Source: Bidens hawaiensis
Taxonomy: Eukaryota; Streptophyta; Magnoliopsida; Asterales; Asteraceae
DNA length: 64,000 nucleotides
Assembly: GCA_021521415.1 (NCBI GenBank)
Contig: JAIQDT010005458.1
Span: 124,001-188,000 of the forward strand
Direction: 5' to 3'
Shown here: positions 22,801 through 34,795 of the stretch, piece after piece
Layout of the letters: the number at the start of each line of letters is the position of its first letter
Position numbering within the stretch: the stretch's first letter is position 1
Position numbers and translations under genes: made by a program
Notes under the pieces: model-generated
What the model was told of the DNA's origin: nothing
The model's database searches: none
What the model saw: only the letters and a program-made list of their open reading frames with translations

Positions 22801-23561
22801 TTTTGCTCCACTAAACCTTCAAATTATTTATATAAATAGGTTATACCGGTCATATCTATGTTCCAAAAATTTAATTATATTTGACAAATAATTTGAACCT
22901 ATACTCAACTATTCCAGTATTGTATTTCTTCATAATCTAATAGAAGGCAAACTTTGCAGGCCAGCTTTTGTTAGTCTAAACATCCCAGCTTTTATGAACC
23001 ACAAATATAAGGAATCACAACTTTTAACTTGCAACTTCAACTCTATAAAACCCATCATATATAATTAACAAACTGTGAATACACAAATTCCCCACCACTC
23101 ACATGGAACAAGTACCAAACCTTAAGATAGAAATCCATAACCACATGTCGATCTCTCTCTCGGCATAGACAATGCACTGCCTCCCCACCTTATTCTCTAA
23201 ATCGAGACAACCTTGCATAGCACAATCTCACTAGCGTACCATGTATGGCATCTACAGAGTAAAACAAAGTAAACGATATTATAATTAATTTGTCTATAAT
23301 AAGTTGATTTGGGTTATATTCCATACCTAACGGATCGAAGGGGTTAATATTCAACTAAAAAAAGGGTCGAATGATCAAAAAGGTTGAAAGTCGTAAAAAT
23401 GCATAAAACCACATAAGGCCCGACCCTAAGCTATTTCACACATAAATGTTTGGGCATGATGTTGACCATCAAATAGTGATTCCAAACTGGAAATTTGTTG
23501 ACATTCATAATTCAAGAAGTTTGCAAGCATAAGTATACAAACCTTGGGTCGCTTTACCGTA
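19881..23561. other. Intergenic DNA, no supported gene
   Basis: No recognisable protein was found on either strand. A GGTGG-rich simple repeat lies near 20960-21040. A stretch at about 21532-21660 is preceded by a good acceptor (TTTTTGTTGCAG) and opens a short frame (GSRIRIYSHNPFVIDD), but I cannot link it to a family or to partner exons. GTTCGTT/AACGAAC hAT-like fragments lie at 21860-22130. Confidence 0.5.
21860..22130. mobile_element. Fragment of a GTTCGTT-type hAT MITE
   Basis: Dense AACAAACAAATGAACATG and GAACATGAACA words and their complements resemble 3952-4432 and 28267-28787. Clear termini and a target duplication were not found. Confidence 0.4.
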
Positions 23562-24215
23562 TCATGGATTATGTAATACCCTATCGAGAGCATTGTACAC
23601 AGCTTCTAGTGATACCCCTTCAACTATTAAAACCTTGTCCCTTGATTTTGAGCCAGCTCCTAGCGAAACCTGCCTCTTTTTCACCCCTATAACCTATATC
23701 CAATAACAACAATAACAAAACTAAATAACAAATAAAAAGAAACACATAAGAAAAAGATAATAGAGTGAAAAAATAGAATGCATTAAGCTTATCTTCAAGT
23801 TTCATTTGTGATATATCATGTATCAGAGTCAGTATTCAAGACGTGACTAAGAAACTACAAACTTGTACGGTTCCAAGAAAAACGTCTTTTGATAATACTA
23901 TGGAGTCGTTAATTATTTACAACATAAAAAGACCATCCAATCTTAGGCTTACCGAGCTCATGTATTCAAGAAGTGCAGCATTAGCTTCTCCATCTTTAGC
24001 TGGTGCATCTATTTGTACTCCTACAGCCTCATCATCCAAATCTAATTTTACAACAGTTAGTTAGAAATAAAATAAAAGACGCTTTGCGTGTATGGTGACA
24101 GCAACGGACGATGGAGGAATGAAACACATGCATGCGGGAAATTTGGTACTAGAAGGTGTGTTGGTGGTGCCTCTGCTGACTTGGCTTTAGCTTTGCCTTT
24201 TTTTGCAGGGGCCAT
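23562..24215 (-). pseudogene. UPF0235/DUF167 protein, probably broken at the 5' end
   Basis: Family: UPF0235 (DUF167, human C15orf40 homologue), small proteins of unknown function. The last two exons are clean: 24041-23953 ([18 protein letters not shown] and [10 protein letters not shown]) and 23693-23562 ([17 protein letters not shown], then LIVEG, to TGA), with GT/AG junctions and matching phase. The 5' part starts at ATG 24215 (MAPAKKGKAKAKSAEAPPTH). It then needs a +1 shift around 24160 to read the expected FPACMCFIPPSSVAVTIHAK. After HAK (near 24081) the expected PGSK segment is missing, with only about 45 bases before the next acceptor, too short for a plant intron. I infer a frameshift plus a small deletion; a misread intron near the start is the main alternative. 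Confidence 0.7.
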
Positions 24216-26813
24216 TTTGATGATGTATGTTAGTTAACAAATTGTTCACCTGTTGTCAATTTGTCAAATTTTTTATTTCTCATCATAAAGTCTTAAATAT
24301 AGATAATAGCTGAATAAAGGAGTCCACTTTATTATTTCTTTTTTGTTTTATTCCTTTATTTATATTAGTATGTTTATTGGCTAGTAGGTTAGATTATTTA
24401 AACTGTGTTGCAAGTTTAGTTTAATTACTTGAATGCCTAGAAAGTAGAGATTTGAGTTTGAGTACGTGTCTATGTTAAATAGGAGACCTATGAAGTGTTG
24501 ATCGAGTTCTCGACAGTTTTCTTGTTCGTCTATTGTTTTTCTATTCTGCAAATGGATAAAAGCAGGAGCAGGGCCAACAATAATGTCATCTTTGAGATAG
24601 ATATTAATAACATCAAACAGATTTTGTCCTTGAGATTGATATCAGTATGATCATGGAATTTCATCTTTGAGATTGATATGAATAGCATATGTGACACGGA
24701 CAATCAAACTGCTGATAACAATATCAAATTGTCGGTCCAAAAGGTCAAAACGGGAATATACTGAAGCTCAAGTTGCAAATTTTGAACTTTAGCGTAAGAG
24801 GTTGTAGACAGTGGCACATATACTATATTAAACATTAAATAAAAGAACGGTAGACAACCTAACATAGCAGAAGTGTGCCTCATTATAAGGCATAACTGAA
24901 GTCTAATGTGTATAGACTGCAACTATCCCGAAGCAAAAGTAAAGTATTCATGCAATCATGTATTAGTCAGTCATATTTTGCAAGTAACAAACCTGACAAG
25001 TATCTGAAAACCAGCGCGGCAACAGACAAATAAAACACTAGTTGGTGGCCTTGGAAGCGGAATGAATTAACCAATCCACGCAGTTAACAACATACAACTG
25101 TAAGCTTCATTCCTGAAATGCAATATTATTATTATAATTATAAATCAACTAGTAACTGGCATCTGGAGTATGGAATCAACAATAAAACCCAAAACAATTT
25201 GAAAAAGGTATTTAGTAATGATTTGTTAGAAAGCGAGAATCATAGGATTGTTTGTGAGGTAAAATGAAATCGGTATGTTTATTCGCTCATGAGTTGTTCG
25301 TGTTTGGGGTGCCATGCTATGAAATATGGGCAACACAACTAACTATAATGGGGAATTGGATTCGAGTAACACGTGTTGTACGCGAGTGATAAGCCTTTTA
25401 ATATCACCCGGCAACTAGTTCTAGTTAGCCGTTAAAATTGGTAGTGGTTTAGTTTGGAGACACCTTCCAAACTATTGTATCGTGGAAGATTATGTTTTCG
25501 TCTTAAAGCAGATATAAAATGTGTTTTTATAGACTCGTTTAAACACAAACTGTAACTTGTAAGTGTACTTGCTGCCAAAGTTTAGTCACCCTATGTGTAA
25601 TATTCATTTTATATTTTATTTTTTTGCAATTACAAATTATAACATAAGATAAATCTCAGACCCACCAGCTGCAAAGATACTTTTGATTATTTTTGTGTCC
25701 CTTTTTTCTTTAAATATGTAATTCTTTTGTTTTAGTTTTGATACTGTAACGAACATAACTAATACCGAACTACTTCATGTTGACTCTATGCGTAACGCTC
25801 GGATTTACTACCTAGAGAGTCGTAGTGTTCGGATTTACCAACTGGGGTACGATAATGAATGTAACCGACACCAAAGTACCATTTGATAGGGGTGTGCATG
25901 AAACTGAAAAAAACCGAACCAAAACAAAAATTGACGGTTTTGTTTTATGTTTGCATAAAACAAAAACCGAACCGAACCGAACCAAATTTGTAGATTTTTA
26001 TTTGTGTGTTTTTTATTTTAAATAATTTATAAGAATTAAATAAATATGTAACTAAAATACTTTGGGCCAAATGCATAATAGTCTAGTAGACCAGTAGTTA
26101 ACAATTAAATGACAAAAACCGAAACCAAAAAAACCAAAACTAAACGGTTTCAATAACCCAAAAACCAAAGTTTTGGTTTACGATTTGCTTTTAGCTAAAA
26201 TACGCACCGAACCGCACCTCACCCGGCAATTTAATACTTTATTTTGTTTCCACACAGGCAGTAAAGTAAACACATTCCCCCGTCGGTAGCTAGTAGCTAC
26301 CATTTCCTTGTCTGTGTATCAACATAAAACCTCACCAGCAACAACAACAACAATAATAATAATAATAACAATAATAACTAGGTAGAGCCCGCCGCGTTGC
26401 GGCGTTGCAACAACGTGAATTTGTTGAGTATCAACTCGGTTTATTACGGCACCGGCTCTCGGACAAAAAAACAAATCCGTAAACGCCTAAAAGAAGATGG
26501 ACAACACGCGTATAACTTATGATCAAAGCGACACGAATTCGTTCGTTATATGTACCGGTACTAATAATAAATTACAAAACGTCATAATGGTAACGCGCAT
26601 AGCTAACATGAATAAATCCAAAATAAAAGATTTGTAAACGGTAAAAACAATATCGAAATTTGTGCGACTTATTATTAAAGCGACACAAATTCAAAGTCTC
26701 GGTTAGGTTGGTTACAAGTAAAACCCAAAAAATAAATTCATCAAAAACTAACATAGTTAAAAAGCATCGTTAAAACAAAAAACATAACTTGGTTTCGGTC
26801 AACGCAGCAGTAG
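24216..26813. other. Intergenic DNA between DUF167 and COG5
   Basis: No supported gene. It is AT-rich, with AACCGAACCG-rich repeat sequence at about 25887-26222 and an (AAC/AAT)n tract at 26337-26380. The promoter of the minus-strand DUF167 gene should lie at the left edge. GC-rich text near 26390-26460 (CGCCGCGTTGCGGCG) is a palindromic repeat fragment. Confidence 0.5.
25887..26222. mobile_element. hAT-like MITE remnant with AACCGAACCG repeats
   Basis: It starts around AGGGGTGTGCATGAAAC and ends around GCACCGAACCGCACCTCACC, roughly inverted to each other, with AACCGAACC repeats near both ends and AT-rich middle sequence. No reliable 8-bp duplication was seen, so the limits are tentative. 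Confidence 0.4.
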
Positions 26814-29800
26814 CGTCCGACCACAGGATCAGGTCAGAGATCGCAGACCCCAGCCGCCAGATCCGATCCAAAACCATCCAGCTCTCTAACCTACACCAAG
26901 CCCTTCATCTAATCCTGTCCGTCGACGAGGAGCGGAGGGAAGGCGAAGGAGGCCTTGTGGCTGTATGGATCAGTTGCATTCGGTTGTGGTGGCGGTCTGG
27001 CATTTGCAGAGGGTGTTGTCGAAGAAAAGGGATCCGTTTACGCATGTGTTGCTGCTTGATGAGGTCATGCAGGTGAGTTGTTTGCTTCATTGTGGTTACC
27101 ACTCTTCTTTGATGATAGATGATCCTATATACTTTAAATCATTAGGTTAGAAAACTGTATGTCACTGTGCTCTTCAACAAACACTAAATGACTTTTAAAA
27201 TAACATCCGAAACACCTCAAAACTAATTGTCTTTACCATCAACGAATGTGGATTTCGGTTAAGTTTGATATTAGTAATTGTTTCTGATAAAAGTTGCTGT
27301 TAGTAATTGCTTTTGATGAAAGTTTGATATCAGTCAATTATGTTGTTGTGGATCATGTTTAATCTTCAATCTGGAATGCAATATGCTCGATGCAAAACAA
27401 TGTTTATAGCGAGTGTATTGTTTTGGTTTTAAACTTACAAAAGTAATATAATTTCTAGCACATGTGCAGAAATGCTATTGATCCAACCAATTGGCTTTTG
27501 TAAGCTTTATATTTTTTTCGATGACAAAGCTACCCCTTGACTTAGACAAGTTTTTGCTTTTATCATTTACACAAGGGTATAACTGTATACAGCTGTTACT
27601 ATATTTTTTAGGATGGTGACTCTATCTTAACCGCTCGTGTTTGGGAAGCAATTGTCAAATCATTTGCAAACCAAATGAAATCTACTTTCACAGCATCAAG
27701 CTTTGTTAAAGAGATATTTACCATCGGCTATCCAAAACTGTTATCTATGATCGAAAATCTTGTTGAAAGAATTACACGCGACACTGATGTTAAAGGGGTT
27801 TTACCTGCTATAACAGTAGAAGGTAGAGATCAAATGGTTGGTGCCATTGAAGTGTTTCAGACAGCTTTCTTGACCCTATGCTTGAGTCGGTTATCTGATC
27901 TTGTTAATAGTGTGTTCCCAATGTCAAACCGTGGTAGTGTTCCCTCTAAAGAACATATTTCCAGAATTATATTGCGTATTCAAGAAGAGATTGAAGCAGT
28001 TCAGTTGGATGCACGGTTGACTCTTCTTTTCCTGCGTGAGATCAGCAAAGTCCTGCTTTTGCTTGCTCAACGAGCTGAGTACCAGGTACAAATATGTTCT
28101 TTAGTATAATAATTCAGAATATAAACACTTCCAATTATCATTTTTAGTTACTCAGTTATAAACATTTTTTTTTGCTGTTGTAAAATGTAGATTTTAAGTA
28201 ACTAAGTTAATGTTTTCTAGCTATTGTTTGTATGATTTAAATAACATTCTCACACACACTAAAAGGTTAGCCTGTAAACGAACCAAATGTTCATTAAACT
28301 GTTTGGCAGGAAGTTTGGTTATGTTAAATGAACTAACATGAATAAAACTATACTCATTTTGTTAAACAAACGAACATGAATGCATGTATTGTTCGTTCAT
28401 TTATGTTCTTGAACGTTCGTTTATTTAGATTTGTTTGTGTTTGTTAGTTTACGTTCGTTCATTTATGCTCCTTGATTTTTATAGGCCCATAATCCATATG
28501 GGTAATGTTTCAGTAACTTGTTAGGCCCAGCACATTGTTGTACACATCTACTTTTTAATTACCTTAGTTACGTTCTTTCATCTATGTTCAGTTATGTTAC
28601 TTCGTTCACATTTGTGAATCGTTCGTACAAGCAACGAACGAACATAAACGAAAGCGAGCACATTGAACGAACGTGAAGTAGAAAACCCTGTTCGTTTAAT
28701 TGTTCGTGTTCGATTATTTGTTTGTTTTAAGTTAAAACAAACAAACGTGCTTTGTTTGTGTTCATTCGATTCATTTACAAAGGTCTCCTAAGAGGAGTCT
28801 GTATTTGACAATTTAATGTGAAATGTGTGTCTTGAAACATCATTATTGATAACCAACAAGACCTACTTTCTGTTATTTTTATATGAAACTCAATTTTAAT
28901 TACAAATGAAGTATTAGGGTAACAAAATATTTATTTAGAGAAAAAAATTAAGACATGCTCATTAGTTGGCAGTTAAATATTAAGAATATAAATATCAGGA
29001 GTGGCAAATTAGGCAGGCTGGGTAACGGGTTGGGCCAACCCGCAAACATTTTTTTGTTTCTTTTTCCAGAAGTTGGTAAGGATCAACTAATCATAATCAA
29101 ACTTTTGATTGCAGATCTCAACGGGCCCAGAAGCCCGCCAAATATCCGGCCCAGCTACGCCAGCCCAACTCAAAAACTTCACCCTCTGCCAACACTTGCA
29201 AGACATCCACGGTTCCATATCCACCATGACAAAAGGCCTCCCGCCAATCGCTTCCGACATATTATCCCCGTCACTCAACACCATATATGAAGTCGCCTGT
29301 GAATCCGTCACACCCTTATTCCAATCCATGCTCGAACGCCTCGAGTCATGCATCCTCCAAATCCACACCCAAAACTTTGCCTCAACCGACAACAACTCGT
29401 CACCTTACTTGGAAGAATTACAAAAACAGATTTCCCATTTCCGCACCGAGTTCTTATCAAAACTATTACCGTCATCTGCCAAAGTCATCTCAATCGGGAC
29501 CGAAACCATTTGCACCCGACTCGTCCGAACCATGGCTTCACGGGTGTTAATATTCTTCATCCGACACGCCTCTCTAGTCCGACCGTTATCCGAATCGGGC
29601 AAGCTCAGAATGGCTCAGGACATGGCCGAGCTGGAACTAGCCGTGGGTCAGAACTTGTTCCCAGTTGAGCAACTCGGTGCGCCGTATCGGGCACTTCGGG
29701 AGTTTAGGCCCGTTATATTTCTTGAAACGGCACAGCTTGGTGGGTCACCGTTGCTTCAGGATTTGCCATTGAGCGTTGTACTTCATCATCTTTATTCTCG

Positions 29801-30038
29801 GGCGCCCGATGAGTTGCAGTCGCCGATGCAGAGGAATAAGTTTAGTCCGTTGCAGTATTCGCTGTGGCTGGATTCGCAAGGGGAGGATCAGATATGGAAG
29901 GGTATCAAAGTGACTCTTGATAATTATGCTGTGACTGTAAGGGCAAGGGGTGACAAGGAGTTCAGTCCTGTTTATCCTCTTATGTTGAGTCTTGGGTCTT
30001 CTATAACGGAAAATAGTGTTGTTTCTAGGAAATCTTAA
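26814..30038 (+). pseudogene. COG5: Conserved oligomeric Golgi complex subunit 5 (COG5), 5' half collapsed
   Basis: COG5 is a lobe-B subunit of the COG tether that acts in retrograde intra-Golgi traffic. Clean parts: the exon from about 26956 to 27072 (MDQLHSVVVAVWHLQRVLSK, ending EVMQ before GTGAGT), exon 27612-28085 (DGDSILTARVW to QRAEYQ) and exon 29115-30038 (ISTGPEARQ to VVSRKS, TAA). Together these supply the conserved C-terminal part nearly complete. Upstream only a piece around IRSEIADPSRQIRSKTIQLS is present (26835-26920), in a different frame. An AKEALW trace follows, then CMDQLH; by comparison with plant COG5 (about 830 residues) roughly 180-200 internal residues and the N-terminus are missing. 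I therefore call a truncated, internally deleted copy. Alternatively a functional gene could start at a novel upstream exon, but no candidate is visible. A MITE occupies the second intron. Confidence 0.75.
28267..28787. mobile_element. hAT-type MITE in COG5 intron
   Basis: 521 bp of GTTCGTT/AACGAAC-rich sequence with inverted ends (TTAGCCTGTAAACG on the left; CATTTACAAAGGTCTC on the right). The flanking 8-mers CTAAAAGG (28259-28266) and CTAAGAGG (28788-28795) match at 7 of 8 positions. Same family as 3952-4432. Confidence 0.65.
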
Positions 30039-30558
30039 GATATGTCATTGAGTTTATAGTTTTTTTTTTTTTTTTTTTTGGAAAACTTGAGTGGATTATA
30101 AAATTATAAGTGTCTTATCTTGAAGTGGTTTATTCATATAAAAGACAAATGTTGCTTCTTGTTCATGAGGCTAGATGTTTTGTGCTATCTTGATGCGGGT
30201 TGGATAACAGGTTAAAATCTCTACTTCGTTGAAAAATAATGTCTTTTTAGAGTATAGTTAGAGGCCGCCGGTCTGGCTTGTTGACGGGCAATTAACTTGT
30301 GTTCTAACCGAATCTGCAATTTTTATGTCTTGAATATATACAAACGGATTAGGATATATTATGTGATTAACTTGAGATGAATTTCAAAACACAAATCCTA
30401 CAAAACTAACCACCTTCCTCAAAACAAATGAATTCACAAATTATGTCCAAACAAAAGCAGTCCAAACAAGATGAACCAACACCAACTCACCTCAAACCCA
30501 CGACCCAAATAAGAATAATGTGCGTCGTTTAAAAAACACGTTCAGACACAAACACGAC
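30039..30558. other. Intergenic gap between convergent COG5 and TPS genes
   Basis: The two genes converge. A poly-T run (30060-30080) follows the COG5 stop. The gap should hold both 3' untranslated regions; no further gene is seen. Confidence 0.6.
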
Positions 30559-33500
30559 CTACTCACTTTCATCATCTTCAGACGTGACCGGTGAATCTGT
30601 AGCCTCAGCAAGATTCTCAAGCATCAAAATAACCTCGTTCGTGTCATCCAAATAATACTTCGCTTTACTCGGCTTCTGTCCCACCGTACACGCAAACACA
30701 TTGGTATTCACCGAAAGCAAGTTTCTTGAAATCGCATTACCGATAATCTCAAACATATCTTCATCAGATCTATCATCACCGATACAAAGAACAAAATCGG
30801 CTTGCTTCCCGCTTTCAGCCATTGATTTAAATATCTTTTCTGCTACAAGGCCTTTGCTGGCTTCTTGAGGTTTGACTTCAACAATATATTGACCACTTTT
30901 GACCGCAACGGGTTCGTTTGCCAATACACTCTCGAGATGGTCTAACATCTCCTTTGCCTGAGCAAACCCGAACACCGGGTCAGCGTCCCGATACTGCCAC
31001 ACCAATGCACTTTCCTTGGTTTCAATTGAAGACCCATCGGTTGACTCTGTGTATAGTTTCATCACGGGCTCAGCCATTTGCATCCATCCAAAATCATGAT
31101 TGTGACCGCATGTTTCCCATTCCAAGTCACCCGGCCACCTGTCACGACACATAATACGCGTTTTGTTTGATTACTTGTCATGGCATGATTTTTCAAGGAG
31201 TGGTTGATTGAGCAAAATAAATCGTGTATGGGCTAATTTGGGTCATCTAAACTCAGTCAGCAGGTCAATCTGTGTGTAGTTAAATTAGCCATTGGTCAAA
31301 ACCTGTAACTACTATAAAAACTTATTAATTTAAAAGTGTCCAAATTTTAAATGGCCCGTTTTTACCCAAACCAAATTGATGTTTTTCTTAAAAGTGACAC
31401 ATTTTGACATGAAAAACTGAAGCTTTTTTAAGATGACCCGTTTTGAACCTAATCGAATTAATGCTTTCTTAAAGTGACCCGTTTTGACCCGAACCAAATT
31501 GATGCTTTTTACAAAGTGACACGCTTTGACATGAAACAAACTGATGCCTTTTTTAAGTGACCCGAACCAAAATGATGTTTTTTTAAATGGCCGGTTCTGA
31601 CACGAACCAAAGTGATGCTTTTTATAAAATGACCCGTTTTGAACCAAACCAAATTGATTTTTTTTTCTATAATGACCCGTTTTGACACAAACCTGCCCAG
31701 TTTTCCAGGCCTAGTTCTCATGTTGACCTGTCACCCAGCCAATCCAACCCGCCCATTTCCCTATCACTAATAGGATCCAACTTTATCAGTAACATGGAAA
31801 CAAACCTCATGAAGTAACCATGTTCGGCTGCAATCCCGAGCTTCTTGCATGGAGTAAACGCCTTGTGTAAGCTTTCTCGACCTCGTCCGCTGACAATAAA
31901 CACTTTATTGTTATTATCACCCGAAAGCGTATTGAGAATTGAAATAACTTCTCGACTTGGTGTCTTAATAATCGAATTCTGAGGCATCACGGTCCCGTCA
32001 TAATCCAACAAAATTGCCCGGTTTTTCGCCTTTATATAAGCCGAAACAATATTATCAATTGAAAGCTTCCTAAAGTTGGGATCTAACGCCACGACCCGAA
32101 ACCCGAATCCCAAGCCGATTCCCCAGCATCTTTTCCTAAAATGATCTGCACACGTTCGTTCCATATCTTGCAAGAAGCTTTTAGACCAATAACCGACATT
32201 ATGCGTACTAACGTAACGATAATGCTTCTCGTGCCTTAATTGCTTCTCAGGCTCACTCATGGATATAGCCTCGTTCATCCCCTCAGCTGTCGCTTCAACG
32301 TTCCACGGGTTCACACGAATCGCACCGCTTAAAGACGGTGAACACCCGATAAACTCTGACACAACCAACATACTCTTTTTAGGCCCATTTGAATCCGAAC
32401 CTGAAACACCCTCACGGCACACGATATATTCGTAAGGAGTTAAATTCAAACCATCACGAACCGCTGTCACGACAACACATTCGGCTATATTGTAATAAGC
32501 AACACGCTCGTTGATACCGAGAGAGGTGTCGATGTAAACGATCGGCTGATACCCAGGTTTACCGAACTGATTATTGATACGTTTACAGCTTTCTTGTATC
32601 TCGGCTTGTATTTCATCCAAGTAAATTCCGCCTTTACCCCTGACGGGATTTGCAATTTGCACAAGAACCGCGCGACCCTGCCACGATGGATGCGTTTTCA
32701 ACAGCTGTTCCATCGCTAAAAGTTTTAAATTTATAGCTTTAAACACATCCATGTCATCAACTCCAAGAAACACGGTTTTCCCGTCAAATTCTCGTTTAAG
32801 TTCCTCGACTCGCCACTCTATATCAGCAAGTTTCATAACCGACTCGATTTGACCCATGTGGATTCCAACCGGCATTATCTTAATCCCAACCGTTCTTCCA
32901 TAATAATCCAGCCCGATATACCCACGCTTTGATTGATACTCCAAACCGAACATCCGACTGCAACAAGAAAGAAAATGACGCGCGTAATCAAACGTGTGGA
33001 AACCGATAAGGTCAGAGTTCAGTAACGCTTTGAGGATTTCTTCGCGAACCGGAAGTGTTCGGTAGATCTCGGAAGATGGAAACGGGCTGTGGAGAAAAAA
33101 GCCCATTCTTAAACGGTTAAACCGTCTTCTTAAAAAGGTAGGCAATACCATTAGATGGTAATCGTGAATCCAAACAAAGTCGTCTTCAGGGTTAATCACT
33201 TCAATAACCTTTTGAGAGAATAACTTATTAGCCGCAACATAAGCCTCCCACATTGACCGGTCAAACCTCCCTCCATGCTCAACCGAAAACGGTAACATGT
33301 AATGAAACAGAGGCCATAACTGTTTCTTACAGAACCCGTCATAATACTTTTCAATCAAATTAGGCGGGAGGAAAGTCGGGACACAACCGAATCTATCCAA
33401 CAGCACTTGTGCCACGTCATCTTGTTCAATCGGGTCAACATCAACAGTCAACGACCCGACATATAACACCTCCATATCGTCCGGAAACCCGTCTTTGATC

Positions 33501-33784
33501 CGCAAGAGCAACGAGTCCTCATCATAACTAAAATTCCAACCTTTATTATCAACTCTCCGTTTACATTTCAACGGAAGCTGATTCGCCACAACAATCATTC
33601 GATCCATGGCAAGTGAAGACGGATTATCCGACGCGACACTGCTAGCTTGATCATCATCAAGCTCGGTAATACTCCCGGGAACGGTCATCACGCGTGGCAT
33701 CTTCCGTCTCTCCCGTTCCCGACCCATTACAGGAAAATTCCCTGAAGCTAACTCTAAAAGATTCGTATACGACCTCGATTGCAT
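30559..33784 (-). CDS. TPS7-like: Class II trehalose-6-phosphate synthase (TPS7-like)
   Basis: Two coding exons, 33784-31806 and 31138-30559, are joined by a GT/AG intron of 667 bp at MR|W of the conserved GYFMR|WP. The protein is about 853 residues, the usual class II length. It starts MQSRSYTNLLELASGNFPVM, the class II signature. The glycosyltransferase-20 domain (about residues 60-545) has IHDYHLMVLPTFLRRRFNR, LHSPFPSSEIYR and GVDDMDVFKAINLK. The HAD-type phosphatase domain (about 590-830) has LLDYDGTVMPQ, IVSGRGRESL and CIGDDRSDEDMF. Class II TPS proteins are mostly not active synthases and are thought to regulate sugar/trehalose-6-phosphate signalling in the cytosol, as SnRK1 partners. 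Oddity: VVANQLPLK has Gln where relatives have Arg (ANRLPLK). The many class II relatives usually have a second coding intron near the 3' end; I see none here. The start is supported by the conserved N-terminus and by the acceptor CTGCAG just upstream. Confidence 0.95.
31345..31700 (-). repeat. About 42-bp tandem repeats in the TPS intron
   Basis: Around eight or nine diverged units of the form ATGACCCGTTTTGA...AACCAAATTGATGCTTTTT fill most of the intron between the TPS coding exons. The unit length is roughly 40-43 bases. They produce spurious Lys/Phe-rich frames on the minus strand. Confidence 0.7.
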
Positions 33785-33800
33785 CTTTATACTCCCAAAT

Positions 33801-34140
33801 GCTGCAGATCAAACAACCTAAAACCCCCAAATTTTGGGTCAAACCCTAAAACATAAATCTTAATTAGCAACACAATCAATCAATTTCAGATAGCAACTGA
33901 ATTTTTTAACTGATTAAAAAAAGTGGGTGCTTGAGATTAAACATCCAAACAAGCTAATTCAACAAGATCTCAGATCAAGATTACAATAAACATAAACAAC
34001 TAATTAATAGTGAATGAATTCAACTAAAACTGACCTGCAGTGATTCAAGATCTATCTGGGTAGCTTTGATTCTTGATCTTGAGTCGGAAAGTAAGGATCT
34101 TGATGCCGGATTTGTGTTTTGTGAATTGGGGAATTAGGGT
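33801..34140 (-). other. TPS 5' untranslated region with intron
   Basis: A donor (GCAG|GTCAGT, intron starting at 34034) and an acceptor (CTGCAG|CATTTGG, intron ending at 33802) define a 233-bp leader intron 17 bases before the start codon. The leader exon begins somewhere near 34140. Leader introns at this place are common in class II TPS genes. Confidence 0.6.
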
Positions 34141-34214
34141 TTGTTCATATAAGTAATAAATAATGTGTTGTTTTATGGAAATGAATGAATATGATTAGAG
34201 GTGCACAAACCGAT

Positions 34215-34430
34215 TTTTTTAAAAAAACCGGTTCGGTTATTAACCGGACCGGTTTTTTTTGGCCCGAAAAAAAACCGGTTCGGTTAATAACCGGACCGGT
34301 TAATAACCGGTTTTTGTCTGTCAAAACCCTAACCGGTCTAACCGGTTAGGACCGGTTTAGAAACCGGTTAATAAACCGGTTTTTTTATTAACCGGTTTTT
34401 TAATAACCGGTTTTTAGGTTAACCGGTTTT
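34215..34430. repeat. Left subterminal AACCGGTT array of the hAT element
   Basis: Many direct and inverted copies of AACCGGTTNNTAACCGG-like units. ACCGGT is self-complementary, so each unit reads on both strands. The array ends in a T-run (34429-34450). Confidence 0.8.
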
Positions 34431-34795
34431 TTTTTTTTTTTTTTTTTTTTAATAACCATTATTTTTTCACAGTATAAACAAACCGGTAACTACAAGGCAA
34501 ACCGGTAACTACAAGGCAAAACGGACTGACCGAAGCCATTCTTTGCTTTCGTTGTTAGGGTTCTTTGCTTGGAAGATGAGTATGAGTGTGTGTTGGTGAA
34601 TGTGTTTTCAACAAACCAAAGATTAAAAACACATAACTTTCATTTATAGTTTTTACATTAAAAATACAAACATTAAATCGTTATCGCATATTCGTAACTC
34701 AAAAATACAAACATTAAAGAATGCTTAGACACGATTACATGAACAACTTGCTGTTTCTTACTCATTATTTGCCTCCATGTTTGCTGTTTCTTTAA

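Noticed and set aside
26390..26460. A palindromic CGCCGCGTTGCGGCG element as a possible Helitron end
   Set aside because: No CTRR end or TC start could be placed, and the COG5 fragment next to it retains its introns and gene order, so gene capture is not supported.
29087..29395. A 102-codon minus-strand frame
   Set aside because: It is antisense to the conserved COG5 last exon.
31330..31721. Two Lys/Phe-rich minus-strand frames in the TPS intron
   Set aside because: They are translations of the 42-bp tandem repeats; TPS splice sites bracket them.
33657..33842. A 61-codon upstream ORF overlapping the TPS start codon
   Set aside because: Its ATG (33842) lies inside the predicted 5'-UTR intron (33802-34034), so it would be spliced out of the mature leader.
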